Shown: positions 11,898-20,797, counted from the first letter of the stretch. The stretch is 64,000 nucleotides of DNA from Clostridium tepidum (GCF_002008345.1 NZ_MRAE01000003.1:1-64000); one strand, 5' to 3'. Program-made: numbers and translations. The notes: a model not told the origin generated them from the letters alone.

Positions 11898-12926
11898 ATG
11901 TTTTTTAGCGTAGGAACAGATATGGGAATCGATTTAGGGACAGCTACAGTACTTGTATATATGAAGGGAAAAGGTGTAATTTTAAATGAGCCTTCAGTAG
12001 TGGCTATAGACAGAAATAAAAATAGAGTTTTAGCTGTTGGACAAGAAGCTAGGGAAATGATTGGTAGAACACCAGGTAATATAGTAGCTATAAGACCTAT
12101 GAGGGATGGAGTAATATCTGATTATGATATTACTGAGAAGATGTTAAAATATTTTATTGGAAAAGCTTGTGGTAAGAAAAAAATATCTGCACCAAGAGTA
12201 GTAATATGTATTCCATCAGAAGCTACAGAAGTTGAAAAAAGAGCTGTCATGGATGCAGCTAGAAATGCTGGGGCTAAGAAGGTATTTTTAATAGAGGAAC
12301 CTTTAGCAGCTGCTATTGGTGCAGATTTAGATATAACTAAGGCTAGTGGAAGTATGATTATAGATATTGGAGGAGGTACTACAGATATAGCTGTTATTTC
12401 TCTTGGAGGTATAGTAGTAAGATCATCTATAAAAATAGCAGGGGACAAGTTTGATGATGCTATAATAAAATATATAAGAAAAAAACATAAGCTTATGATA
12501 GGAGAAAGAACGGCTGAAGATTTAAAAATAAAAATAGGTTCAGCTTTCCCTAAGGGTGATAATATATCAATGGATATAAGAGGAAGAGACTTAATTACAG
12601 GATTGCCAAAAAATTTAACTATAACTTCAGATGAAATGAGAGAAGCATTACAGGATACTGTAAATGCAATAGCAGAACTTACCCATTCAGTATTAGAAAA
12701 AACCCCACCTGAATTGTCAGCTGATATAGCGGATAAAGGTATAATAATGACAGGTGGAGGTGCATTACTTACAGGTCTTAGTGATTTAATAGAAAATGTT
12801 AATAAAGTACCAGTACATATAGCGGAAAATCCAGTATCTTGCGTGGCAGAAGGAACTGGCAAGATGTTAGATTATTTAGATAAGATGGGAATATCAGAAT
12901 CTGGTGATGGATTAAATTTAGTATAA
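11898..12926 (+). CDS. mbl: MreB/Mbl-type rod-shape actin homologue
   Basis: Bacterial actin of 342 residues that guides lateral wall synthesis at the inner membrane face. Nucleotide-binding signatures are intact: GIDLGTATVLVY near the N-terminus, EPLAAAIGADL, IDIGGGTTDIAV and TGGGALL. I chose ATG 11898 rather than GTG 11886 because the RBS aggag overlaps the GTG and spaces correctly for the ATG. Placement after spoIIID matches Mbl rather than the mreBCD locus. A terminator follows. Confidence 0.93.
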   Translation: MFFSVGTDMGIDLGTATVLVYMKGKGVILNEPSVVAIDRNKNRVLAVGQEAREMIGRTPGNIVAIRPMRDGVISDYDITEKMLKYFIGKACGKKKISAPRVVICIPSEATEVEKRAVMDAARNAGAKKVFLIEEPLAAAIGADLDITKASGSMIIDIGGGTTDIAVISLGGIVVRSSIKIAGDKFDDAIIKYIRKKHKLMIGERTAEDLKIKIGSAFPKGDNISMDIRGRDLITGLPKNLTITSDEMREALQDTVNAIAELTHSVLEKTPPELSADIADKGIIMTGGGALLTGLSDLIENVNKVPVHIAENPVSCVAEGTGKMLDYLDKMGISESGDGLNLV

Positions 12927-12950
12927 AAAATATAAGTAATTACATATAAA

Positions 12951-12988
12951 AATAAAGCTCGTGTGATGTTCATGAGCTTTATTTTTTA
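12951..12988 (+). terminator. terminator after mbl
   Basis: Long stem with arms from 12951 and up to about 12985 (AATAAAGCTC paired with GAGCTTTATT plus inner pairs), ending in T-rich sequence. Confidence 0.88.
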
Positions 12989-13019
12989 TAATAAAAAATA
13001 TAAAATTATAATAACATTT

Positions 13020-13544
13020 TTAAACATCTAACATATAACAACAATGTAAAATTGAATGAGCAATAACTTTGGCTATATTTAATATTAAACTTAGCCTGGT
13101 ATTAGCAGAAGTAAATATATCACAGTTATCATTTGAATCTACAATGCCAACGATTGAACAATCTCCTACTTTTGGAAGTGTTTTGCCAACTCCCTTACCA
13201 GGTTGTATGGGAAAATTTCTCACTTGAATTTGACCTATATTATTTTTATTACCAAGACAGGCATCTATAGCTATTATGGAAGTGTTGGGATATAAGTTTT
13301 TAATTTTTTTTATAGTTTCCTCTATATTTAAAGCATGTATAGGTTCATCTAAAGTTCCATATAATTTTAAAGGTATATTTTTATATTTTAATATGGTTCC
13401 GACCATAGGTCCAAGACAATCCCCTATACATCTGTCAGTGCCGATGCATATTATTATTGTATCTTTATTTAAATACTTTTTAAGAGAATTTGCTATTTTA
13501 TAATAAGATAATGCTTCTGTGTAATGGGTTTTCTCTATATTCAA
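13020..13544 (-). CDS. yyaC: spore protein YyaC (DUF1256)
   Basis: 174 residues; HybD/germination-protease-like fold family found in spore formers and annotated as putative sporulation protein YyaC. The loop GTDRCIGDCLGPMVG near residue 34 and IAIDACLG near residue 92 match this family. Role is not established. TTG start at 13544, whose RBS aaggagggg lies in the arm of a 14-bp hairpin (13551-13588). Convergent with mbl, downstream of the TtcA-like gene on the same strand. Confidence 0.88.
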   Translation of the reverse strand: MNIEKTHYTEALSYYKIANSLKKYLNKDTIIICIGTDRCIGDCLGPMVGTILKYKNIPLKLYGTLDEPIHALNIEETIKKIKNLYPNTSIIAIDACLGNKNNIGQIQVRNFPIQPGKGVGKTLPKVGDCSIVGIVDSNDNCDIFTSANTRLSLILNIAKVIAHSILHCCYMLDV

Positions 13545-13550
13545 AACACA

Positions 13551-13588
13551 CCCCTCCTTATATTAATATATATGAATATAAGGAGGGG
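13551..13588 (-). promoter_or_regulatory. hairpin covering the yyaC ribosome binding site
   Basis: Perfect 14-bp inverted repeat, 13551-13564 with 13575-13588, around 10 bases. Read on the minus strand, one arm is the AAGGAGGGG Shine-Dalgarno of yyaC. No T-tract follows. The stem would hide the RBS unless opened, for instance by ribosomes or a factor. Confidence 0.75.
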
Positions 13589-13592
13589 AATA

Positions 13593-14315
13593 TTATTGGA
13601 TTTTATCTTTATCCCATAGGTTTACTTGACTAGTATTTGTTAAGCACCCAAGAAGCCTATCTTTAATATTAGGAATATCCTTTTCCAAAGTGTAGGTAAG
13701 TTCTTTCATATATTGTCTCTTAGTATTGCCATTTGCTGGGCAAGGATTGTTAATTATTGGCAAATTATATCTTTTAATCATACTTTTAATTGCTAATTCA
13801 TCTATATATATCATAGGTCTAATTAGGGTTATCTTGGCATTATTTAAATAAGTTTTTGGAGAAAAGCAGTTTACTCTTCCTTCATATAGCATAGACATTA
13901 ATAAAGTTTCTATAGCATCATTTTTATGATGTCCTAAGGCTATTTTATTACAGCCTAATTCTTTAGAATAATTATTTAAAGCACCTCTTCTTAATTTAGC
14001 ACATAAAGAACATGGATTTTTTTCTTTCCTTAAATCAAAAACGATTTCTTTTATAGGAGTTTTATATATGTATAGTGGAACATTTATATTAGAGCATATG
14101 GTTTCAAGAGGAGAAAAATCTGCTCCTGCCATTGTATCTAATGTTATGGCTATTAAATCAAATTTTTCAGGAGAAAAATTTTGATATTTTTTTAGTAGAT
14201 GAAGTAAAGCCATGCTATCCTTTCCACCAGATAGTCCAATAGCTATTTTATCTCCATTTTGTATTAAATTAAAATCTCCTATTGCTCTTCTAAGTTTTCC
14301 TAATAGTTTTTGCAT
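13593..14315 (-). CDS. TtcA-like PP-loop ATPase (tRNA 2-thiolation family)
   Basis: 240 residues. The PP-loop SGGKDSMALLHLL near residue 29 activates tRNA by adenylation. CSLCAKLRRG (a CxxC pair) and NPCPANG fit the TtcA/TtuA group, which uses cysteines and an Fe-S cluster to insert sulfur into tRNA. The tRNA target cannot be told from sequence; cytidine-32 is one possibility. Good RBS (gggaggaa) before ATG at 14315. First gene of a two-gene minus-strand unit with yyaC. Confidence 0.85.
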   Translation of the reverse strand: MQKLLGKLRRAIGDFNLIQNGDKIAIGLSGGKDSMALLHLLKKYQNFSPEKFDLIAITLDTMAGADFSPLETICSNINVPLYIYKTPIKEIVFDLRKEKNPCSLCAKLRRGALNNYSKELGCNKIALGHHKNDAIETLLMSMLYEGRVNCFSPKTYLNNAKITLIRPMIYIDELAIKSMIKRYNLPIINNPCPANGNTKRQYMKELTYTLEKDIPNIKDRLLGCLTNTSQVNLWDKDKIQ

Positions 14316-14546
14316 TATATTCCTCCCTAAGCATATGTATATATTTATAATATAAATATATTATAGATTAATAAATTTATATTACAAATGAATGTATAGA
14401 AATAAAATAGTAAGAAAAATGAAGAATTTAAGAGTAAAATATATATATATAGCATTAGAATTGGTATAAACCCTATAAACTTTATTTGAATTTATATTAA
14501 TAAATAGATATACTATTTCTTGTCGATACGACGCAGAAAAAAATAT

Positions 14547-14622
14547 GCTGGCATGGCTCAATTGGCAGAGCAGCTGACTTGTAATCAGCAGGTTGTAGGT
14601 TCAAGTCCTATTGCCAGCTCCA
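14547..14622 (+). tRNA. tRNA-Thr (TGT)
   Basis: 76 bases with encoded CCA. Acceptor GCTGGCA pairs with TGCCAGC, the anticodon loop is cttgtaa (TGT), and the T-loop is ttcaagt. First of a five-tRNA cluster; nearly identical to the copy at 14819. Confidence 0.97.
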
Positions 14623-14627
14623 TATGT

Positions 14628-14712
14628 GGAGGAGTTCCCGAGTGGCCAAAGGGGGCAGACTGTAAATCTGTTGCGATTCGCTTCGATGGTTCGAATCCGT
14701 CCTCCTCCACCA
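14628..14712 (+). tRNA. tRNA-Tyr (GTA)
   Basis: 85 bases with encoded CCA and the long variable arm of a class II tRNA. Acceptor GGAGGAG pairs with CTCCTCC; anticodon loop ctgtaaa gives GTA. Confidence 0.97.
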
Positions 14713-14725
14713 TGTTTATTTTAAT

Positions 14726-14801
14726 GGGCGCATAGCTCAGCTGGGAGAGCATCTGCCTTACAAGCAGGGGGTCACAGGTTCGAGCCCTGTTGTGCCCACC
14801 A
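14726..14801 (+). tRNA. tRNA-Val (TAC)
   Basis: 76 bases with encoded CCA. Acceptor GGGCGCA pairs with TGTGCCC; anticodon loop cttacaa gives TAC. Lies between the two Thr-Tyr units. Confidence 0.96.
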
Positions 14802-14818
14802 TTAAAATTTTATATCAT

Positions 14819-14894
14819 GCTGGCATGGCTCAATTGGCAGAGCAGCTGACTTGTAATCAGCAGGTTGTAGGTTCAAGTCCTATTGCCAGCTCCA
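14819..14894 (+). tRNA. tRNA-Thr (TGT), second copy
   Basis: Identical in sequence to the tRNA-Thr at 14547, with encoded CCA. Part of a duplicated Thr-Tyr unit. Confidence 0.97.
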
Positions 14895-14899
14895 TATAT

Positions 14900-14984
14900 G
14901 GAGGAGTTCCCGAGTGGCCAAAGGGGGCAGACTGTAAATCTGTTGCGATTTGCTTCGATGGTTCGAATCCGTCCTCCTCCACCA
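14900..14984 (+). tRNA. tRNA-Tyr (GTA), second copy
   Basis: 85 bases with long variable arm and encoded CCA. One difference (C to T) from the first tRNA-Tyr lies in the variable arm, where it turns a G-C pair into G-U. Confidence 0.97.
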
Positions 14985-15019
14985 AACATCTTTACTATAA
15001 GTAAAGATGTTTTTATTTT
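14985..15019 (+). terminator. terminator of the tRNA cluster
   Basis: Arms 14985-14995 and 15001-15011 pair perfectly around a 5-base loop, followed directly by a T-rich tract. Confidence 0.9.
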
Positions 15020-15055
15020 GTATGTATATAAATTGTTAATATCATAATTGTTATA

Positions 15056-15084
15056 TTGACATGTATTTTTTTATATGATATCAT
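15056..15084 (+). promoter_or_regulatory. predicted sigma-A promoter of metK leader
   Basis: TTGACA at 15056-15061, a 17-base spacer, and TATCAT at 15079-15084. Transcription would start about 15091, just before the SAM aptamer. Confidence 0.7.
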
Positions 15085-15103
15085 TTTTAGTAAATAATAA
15101 AAA

Positions 15104-15209
15104 GAACTCTTATCAAGAGAGGTGGAGGGAAAAGGGCCCTATGAAACCCGGCAACCAGTGATATTCACTACGGTGCCAATTCCTGCAGTAGTATCTGCAA
15201 GATAAGAGA
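15104..15209 (+). promoter_or_regulatory. SAM-I (S-box) riboswitch
   Basis: The outer stem pairs CTCTTATC (about 15108-15115) with GATAAGAG (15201-15208). The core elements agaggtggaggga, gaaacccggcaacca and the closing helices match the S-box class. It senses S-adenosylmethionine and precedes metK, whose product makes SAM, so high SAM should switch the gene off. Confidence 0.97.
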
Positions 15210-15224
15210 GAGTAGTTAGATTAT

Positions 15225-15256
15225 AACCTCTTCTTATTGAAGAGGTTTTATTTTTT
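15225..15256 (+). terminator. expression-platform terminator of the SAM riboswitch
   Basis: Arms 15225-15233 and 15239-15247 pair over 9 bp around ttatt, then a T-rich tract. Standard attenuator between the aptamer and metK. Confidence 0.93.
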
Positions 15257-15285
15257 AGGAAGAATTGGTAATAGGAGGAGTTAAT

Positions 15286-16464
15286 GTGAGAAAATTATTT
15301 ACATCTGAATCAGTAACAGAAGGGCATCCTGATAAAATATGTGATCAAATTTCAGATGCAGTTTTAGATGCTATATTAGATAAAGATCCTAATGGGAGAG
15401 TTGCTTGTGAAACAGCAGTTACAACAGGAATGGTAATGGTAATGGGAGAAATATCAACAAAATGTTATGTTGATATACCAAAACTAGTTAGAGAAACTAT
15501 AAGAGAAATAGGATATGATAGAGCTAAATATGGATTTGATTGTGATACTTGTTCTGTAATAACATCAATAGATGAACAATCAGTAGATATAGCTATGGGT
15601 GTTGATGAAGCTTTAGAATCTAAAAAAGGTGAAATGGATAAATTAGAAGCTATAGGTGCAGGAGATCAAGGTATGATGTTTGGTTTTGCTACAAATGAAA
15701 CTAAGGAATATATGCCAATGCCTATAGAAATGTCTCATAAACTATCAAGAAGATTATCAGAAGTAAGAAAAAATGGTACATTACCATATTTAAGACCGGA
15801 TGGTAAAACTCAAGTAACTGTAGAATACGAAGATGGAAAACCTGTAAGAATAGATGCTATAGTTATTTCAACACAACATGGTCCAGAAGTATCTTTAGAA
15901 CAAATAGAAAAAGATATTAAAGAACACGTTATAAAAGTTATAGTTCCATCAGAATTATTAGATGAAAATACTAAATATTTCATAAATCCAACAGGAAGAT
16001 TTGTAATCGGTGGTCCTCAAGGAGATTCTGGGTTAACAGGAAGAAAAATAATAGTTGATACTTATGGTGGATATGGAAGACATGGCGGTGGTGCATTTTC
16101 AGGAAAAGATCCAACAAAAGTAGACAGATCTGCTGCATATGCTGCAAGATGGGTAGCTAAAAATTTAGTTGCTGCAGGAGTTGCTGATAAGTTAGAAATT
16201 CAACTAGCTTATGCTATAGGAGTAGCTAAGCCAGTATCTATTTCTGTTGATACATTTGGAACAGGTAAAATTACTGATGAAGAAATAGTTTCAATAGTAA
16301 ATAAAGTATTTGATTTAAGACCTGGTGCTATAATAAGGGATCTAGACTTAAAAAAACCTATATATAAACAAGTAGCTGCTTATGGACATTTTGGAAGAAT
16401 GGATATAGATGTACCATGGGAGAGATTAGACAAGGTAGAGGAAATAAAAAAGTATATAAGTTAA
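15286..16464 (+). CDS. metK: S-adenosylmethionine synthetase
   Basis: Makes SAM from methionine and ATP. 392 residues, normal length. Signatures seen: [15 protein letters not shown] at the N-terminus, [10 protein letters not shown] in the middle, and [19 protein letters not shown] in the C-terminal half. The start is GTG at 15286, five bases behind ataggaggag; an ATG two bases earlier is out of frame and hits a stop at once. Controlled by the SAM-I riboswitch upstream. Confidence 0.98.
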   Translation: MRKLFTSESVTEGHPDKICDQISDAVLDAILDKDPNGRVACETAVTTGMVMVMGEISTKCYVDIPKLVRETIREIGYDRAKYGFDCDTCSVITSIDEQSVDIAMGVDEALESKKGEMDKLEAIGAGDQGMMFGFATNETKEYMPMPIEMSHKLSRRLSEVRKNGTLPYLRPDGKTQVTVEYEDGKPVRIDAIVISTQHGPEVSLEQIEKDIKEHVIKVIVPSELLDENTKYFINPTGRFVIGGPQGDSGLTGRKIIVDTYGGYGRHGGGAFSGKDPTKVDRSAAYAARWVAKNLVAAGVADKLEIQLAYAIGVAKPVSISVDTFGTGKITDEEIVSIVNKVFDLRPGAIIRDLDLKKPIYKQVAAYGHFGRMDIDVPWERLDKVEEIKKYIS

Positions 16465-16473
16465 TGTAAACAT

Positions 16474-16517
16474 AAAAAAAGAGTGGGCATAATATATACC
16501 CATTCTTTTTTATTTTT
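16474..16517 (+). terminator. terminator after metK
   Basis: AAAAAAGAGTGGG pairs with CCCATTCTTTTTT around an AT loop, with a T-rich tail. Confidence 0.88.
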
Positions 16518-16562
16518 TTAATAATAATATGATATAATTGTTGTGAATGATAGAGTTAAAAA

Positions 16563-16601
16563 CTATAGTATTTACAATACTTACAAATGTAAATACTATA
16601 G
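16563..16601. repeat. 13-bp inverted repeat upstream of recD2
   Basis: CTATAGTATTTAC (16563-16575) and its exact complement (16589-16601) flank 13 bases. It lies 40 bases before the recD2 start, with no T-tract, so it could be an operator or a leader hairpin. Confidence 0.55.
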
Positions 16602-16640
16602 ACAATAGCTGTGGAATGAAAAGGATTAGGAGAGATTTTT

Positions 16641-18875
16641 ATGCAGGAAGTACAGGGATTTATAGAGGATATACTTTTTAAAAACGATGAAAATGGATAT
16701 GTAGTGGCAAAAATAAGAAATGAAAAAGAGGTTGTAACTATAGTAGGATGTATGCCGTACATAACAGAAGGACAAAATTTAAAATTAAAAGGCAATTGGG
16801 TTATTCATCCTCAATTTGGTAACCAGTTTAAGGTAGAAATATGTGAAGAAGTAGTTCCAAATACTTTAGCCGGTATAGAAAGATATTTATCCTCAGGAAT
16901 TATAGCAGGTATAGGCCCAGTAACTGCAAAAAAAATTGTAGAAAAATTTGGAGAAGAAACATTAAATATACTAGATAATAATATAGAGAGATTAACGGAA
17001 ATAGAAGGAATAGGTAAGAAAAAAATTGAGACCATATGTGAATCATATATAAAGCAAAATGAAGTACGAAATATAATGATGTTTTTTCAAAATTATGGAG
17101 TTACACCTAATCAATGCATGAAAGTTTATAAAAGATTTGGAGAGAATTCTATATCAATAGTTAAAGAAAATCCATATATACTTACAGATGAGATAAGAGG
17201 AATAGGATTTAAAACTGCAGATAAAATAGCTAGAAGTTTAGGAATAGCAACTAATTCACCTTTTAGGATTCAAAGCGGGATAAATTACATAATAAATGGA
17301 TTTTGTAGCTTAGGAAATACTTATATGCCTTTAGATAAACTAATAAGTGAAGCTATAGATATATTAGGTGTAAAAAAAGAAGAAATACATGAAAATATAT
17401 ATAATAGTATGGCAGAAAATAAATTAAAAATAGAAAAGATAAAAGAAGAGGTTTGCGTTTTTACCCTACCTTATTATTATTGCGAATTAGGGGTTACAAA
17501 AAAAATACTTACTTTATCCTTATCACAATTTGATGATTTAAATATAAATATAGAAGATGAAATTTTAAATTTTGAAAAAAATAATAATATAAAATTTCAT
17601 CATTCTCAAAGGGAAGCAATAAAAGGTGCTTTAGAAAATGGAGTGGAAATAATAACAGGAGGACCAGGTACTGGAAAGACTACTATAATTAATTGTATAA
17701 CGGAAATATTTGAAAAAGCTAATATGAGAGTGTTTATGGCAGCCCCTACAGGAAGAGCGGCAAAAAGAATGTCTGAAACTACAGGTAGAGAAGCTAAAAC
17801 AATACATAGAATGTTAGAAATGGGTGTATCAGGGGATGATACAGAAGAAGTATTTTCTAAAGGAGAAGAAACACCTTTAGAATGTGATGTAGTAATAATA
17901 GACGAAGCTTCCATGATAGATATAATATTAATGAATACACTTTTAAAGGCTATAACTTTAGGTACAAGAATAATAATAGTTGGAGATGTGGATCAACTTC
18001 CTTCAGTAGGTCCAGGAAATGTATTAAGAGATTTAATAGAAAGTAAATGTGTAAAAGTAGTTAGATTAAAAGAGATATTTAGACAATCTAAAGAAAGTAT
18101 GATTATAGTAAATGCCCATAGAATAAATGATGGAGATATGCCAGTACTAAATAAAAAGGGTAAAGATTTTTATTTTATAGAATGTGATGAACATAAAAAA
18201 ATAGTTAATACATTACTAGAACTTTCAAGTAGAAGATTACCTAAATTTAATAAGAGTTGGGATAAAATTCAGGATATACAAATACTATCGCCTATGAGAA
18301 AAGGAATATTAGGAGTTTCTAATTTAAATAAGGAATTACAGGCTGTCTTAAATCCTAAAAATGATTCGAAAAAAGAAATTGAATTTAAGGACTATATATT
18401 TAGAGTAGGGGATAAAGTTATGCAAAATAAAAATAACTATTCTTTAAAATGGACTAGAGTAGATGGTTATGGAGAAGCAGAAGGATTAGGAATATTTAAT
18501 GGTGATGTAGGATATATAGAAGATATAGATGAAGAAAAAGAAACTATTCAAGTTTTACTTGATAATGAAAGAAGAGTAGTATACGAAAACTTATATTTTG
18601 ATGAAATAGATTTAGCTTATGCTGTAACTATTCATAAAAGTCAAGGGAGTGAATTTCCAGTAGTAATTATGCCAGTTTTTCAAGGACCACCACTTTTAAT
18701 GAATAGAAATTTATTATACACAGGAATAACGAGAGCTAAAAAGCTTGTTGTTTTAGTAGGATCTTTAAAAGCTATCAAATCTATGGTGCAAAATGATAAA
18801 ATTTTTGAAAGATATTCTTTGTTAAAGTGGCGTATTAGTAATGTTTTAGATACTGAAATTATAGATGGGGAATAA
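16641..18875 (+). CDS. recD2: RecD2-type ATP-dependent DNA helicase
   Basis: 744 residues. The N-terminal region carries an OB fold and helix-hairpin-helix motifs (GIGPVTAKKIVEKFG, GIGKKKIETI). The SF1B helicase core has Walker A GGPGTGKTT near residue 340, VVIIDEASMID (motif II), GDVDQLPSVGPGNVL (motif III) and VTIHKSQGSEF/NLLYTGITRAKK near the end. RecD2 unwinds DNA 5-prime to 3-prime and acts in replication and repair without RecBC. Followed by the ComFA-like gene after 25 bases. Confidence 0.96.
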   Translation: MQEVQGFIEDILFKNDENGYVVAKIRNEKEVVTIVGCMPYITEGQNLKLKGNWVIHPQFGNQFKVEICEEVVPNTLAGIERYLSSGIIAGIGPVTAKKIVEKFGEETLNILDNNIERLTEIEGIGKKKIETICESYIKQNEVRNIMMFFQNYGVTPNQCMKVYKRFGENSISIVKENPYILTDEIRGIGFKTADKIARSLGIATNSPFRIQSGINYIINGFCSLGNTYMPLDKLISEAIDILGVKKEEIHENIYNSMAENKLKIEKIKEEVCVFTLPYYYCELGVTKKILTLSLSQFDDLNINIEDEILNFEKNNNIKFHHSQREAIKGALENGVEIITGGPGTGKTTIINCITEIFEKANMRVFMAAPTGRAAKRMSETTGREAKTIHRMLEMGVSGDDTEEVFSKGEETPLECDVVIIDEASMIDIILMNTLLKAITLGTRIIIVGDVDQLPSVGPGNVLRDLIESKCVKVVRLKEIFRQSKESMIIVNAHRINDGDMPVLNKKGKDFYFIECDEHKKIVNTLLELSSRRLPKFNKSWDKIQDIQILSPMRKGILGVSNLNKELQAVLNPKNDSKKEIEFKDYIFRVGDKVMQNKNNYSLKWTRVDGYGEAEGLGIFNGDVGYIEDIDEEKETIQVLLDNERRVVYENLYFDEIDLAYAVTIHKSQGSEFPVVIMPVFQGPPLLMNRNLLYTGITRAKKLVVLVGSLKAIKSMVQNDKIFERYSLLKWRISNVLDTEIIDGE

Positions 18876-18900
18876 TATATTATATAAAGGGTGAAACTGT

Positions 18901-19923
18901 ATGTTTTTACTTAAAAAGTCAAAGAATAGATATGAAATTAATGAATTTAGTGACATTATATTAAATTGGTGCAAGGGTAGAGAAAAATTTTTAAATGTGG
19001 TGTCCATACCTTATAATACTACAAGCTTTTTTGTAGAATCCATATTATTTTTAATAAATAATAAATACAATATTTTGTATATAACAAATGAAGATGAAAA
19101 AAGTATAAATATAATACAAAATATAAAGAAAAAAAGTGACTTTAGACAATATTCGTATATAAGAAAAAGTAAATTAAACATAACTTCAAATTTTAAAGTT
19201 ACTAATTTTAATGTAGCATTCAATATGAATGAAAAATTTGATTTTATAATATATGATGATTTAAGTAGTTATGCAAATATTAATAAAGAGAGTATAAAAG
19301 ATTTAATTTTGTCTAAACTTAACAATAAAGGTAAATGTATAATTTATTCAATAGAAAATTTGTTTTCTCATAGCAGAAGTGTTTACATTCCATTTAAAAA
19401 AGATAAAATGCCTATAATAGAGCCAAGGATTTTATTAACTAGAATAAATATAAGCAACGAAATTCCATTTATTATTTATGATTATATGAAATGGTCCTTT
19501 CAGTCCAAAAGAAAAGTAATTATATATACTCCTTCATATTTTATTAGTGAAAATTTATATAATTATTTTCAAAATTATATAAGCAAAACTGATATGAATA
19601 TAATAATAGATATGGGCCTAGATTCAAATAAAAGTTTACTTAATTTTAAAAAGATGAAAGAAGGTATATTTATAACTCATCTATTTTATGATGAATTTTC
19701 AAAACTAAATAATGTAGATTTAATAATTTATGGCTCAGATAAAAATAAATTTAATTATAAAGAATTAATATATTTATGTGGTACTGTAGGGAGAGGTGAA
19801 TACGATTTTAAAGGTGAAATTATATTTTTGGCTAATGGAGAAACTATACATATGGAAAAAGCTAAAAATATAATAAGAGGCTTTAATAAAGAAGCATGGG
19901 AATTAGGATTTTTAAACATATAA
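18901..19923 (+). CDS. decayed ComFA-like helicase protein
   Basis: 340 residues. The C-terminal part resembles the last helicase motifs of ComFA: LIYLCGTVGRGEYDFKGEI (motif VI region), then an amphipathic tail KAKNIIRGFNKEAWELGF. The fold order suggests an SF2 two-domain ATPase, but no Walker A (GxGKT/S) is visible and the motif II position reads FIIYDDLSSY rather than DEAD. It overlaps comF by 28 bases, the same neighbourhood as comFA in other Firmicutes, where ComFA drives DNA uptake. I infer a non-ATPase descendant of ComFA; the sequence is well open and shows no frameshift. Confidence 0.65.
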   Translation: MFLLKKSKNRYEINEFSDIILNWCKGREKFLNVVSIPYNTTSFFVESILFLINNKYNILYITNEDEKSINIIQNIKKKSDFRQYSYIRKSKLNITSNFKVTNFNVAFNMNEKFDFIIYDDLSSYANINKESIKDLILSKLNNKGKCIIYSIENLFSHSRSVYIPFKKDKMPIIEPRILLTRINISNEIPFIIYDYMKWSFQSKRKVIIYTPSYFISENLYNYFQNYISKTDMNIIIDMGLDSNKSLLNFKKMKEGIFITHLFYDEFSKLNNVDLIIYGSDKNKFNYKELIYLCGTVGRGEYDFKGEIIFLANGETIHMEKAKNIIRGFNKEAWELGFLNI

Positions 19924-20570
19924 AATATATTATCGAATGTATAGAAGAAGTAATATACCCTTATGAAAATAAATGTGTGATATGTGAAAAATATATAGAA
20001 GATTTAATATGTAAAGAATGTTTTAATTCTATAAAGTGTTGTAATGATATCAAAATTATTAAAAAAGGAGAAACTTGTTTTTCAGCATTTCCTGTTTGTT
20101 ATTATTCAGGTATAATGATGGAACTTATATTAAATTTAAAATATAAAAGTGATTTTAAAAGTGGAGAAGTAATCGCTAATTTAATGTATAAAAGATTAAA
20201 ACAAATTAATATAAGTGCAGACATTATAACCTTTGTTCCATCTAGTAAAAAATCTTATAAAAAAAGAGGATATAATCAAAGTGAATATCTTGCTAGACTT
20301 ATAAGTAAAAATATTAATATTCCCGTAGCTTATTGTTTAAAGAAGGATATAAATTCAAAGGATCAAATAGGATTAAATGGAATAGAAAGATGGTTAAATG
20401 TTAGAGATAGCTTTAAGGTTTATAATAAAGATTATATAAAAAATAAAAAAATAATTTTGATTGATGATGTTTTAACTACAGGTGCCACATCATTTTATTG
20501 TGCTAATGAGTTAAAAAAGAATGGTGCAAAAGAAATTTTTATATTGACTGCAGCCAAAAGTCATGTATAA
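19896..20570 (+). CDS. comF: ComF family phosphoribosyltransferase-like protein
   Basis: 224 residues. An N-terminal zinc ribbon CVICEKYIEDLICKEC is followed by a type I phosphoribosyltransferase domain with the PRPP loop IILIDDVLTTGATSF near residue 190. ComF supports natural transformation and DNA handling in competent bacteria. The start at 19896 lies inside the preceding gene; no other start before the zinc ribbon is available, so translational coupling is likely. Confidence 0.93.
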   Translation: MGIRIFKHIKYIIECIEEVIYPYENKCVICEKYIEDLICKECFNSIKCCNDIKIIKKGETCFSAFPVCYYSGIMMELILNLKYKSDFKSGEVIANLMYKRLKQINISADIITFVPSSKKSYKKRGYNQSEYLARLISKNINIPVAYCLKKDINSKDQIGLNGIERWLNVRDSFKVYNKDYIKNKKIILIDDVLTTGATSFYCANELKKNGAKEIFILTAAKSHV

Positions 20571-20581
20571 TTTAAATATAG

Positions 20582-20790
20582 TAAAATTAGGTTTGTGGTT
20601 GAAAGTCGATGCCAGTCGCAGGCAAAACGATCCACGTAAGTTAAATAAAATATTTAATGAGCATGGTGCGGCTTAGAAGTAAGTCCTGCCGTTTTTAAAA
20701 ACGAGAGGGTTAGTAGTGAGAAGATGAACTCTGGGTAGCGAAAACTCCAGCAGGCGAGTGTGGGGGCAAAAACCAGGTCAACTAATTTTA
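20582..20790 (+). ncRNA. raiA-motif structured RNA
   Basis: About 209 bases, much more GC-rich than its surroundings. The ends pair (TAAAATTAG at 20582-20590 with CTAATTTTA at 20782-20790), and GTTGA near 20600 can pair with TCAAC near 20778. Several conserved-looking blocks (gatgccagtcgcaggc, gagcatggtgcggctt, aactctgggtagcg, aggcgagtgtggggg) and the location before hpf/raiA match the raiA RNA motif known from Clostridia and Actinobacteria. It has its own terminator, so it is a separate transcript more than a switch. Class assignment is from memory of the family, not from an alignment. Confidence 0.82.
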
Positions 20791-20797
20791 ACTAATT

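Noticed and set aside
12122-12862. Long minus-strand frame of 246 codons opposite mbl
   Set aside because: Antisense shadow of a well-supported MreB-family gene; low-complexity composition and no RBS.
14520-15004. Two short frames of about 70 codons across the tRNA cluster, reading like GMAQLAEQLTCNQQ
   Set aside because: These are translations of tRNA genes (Thr and Tyr), a well-known artefact.
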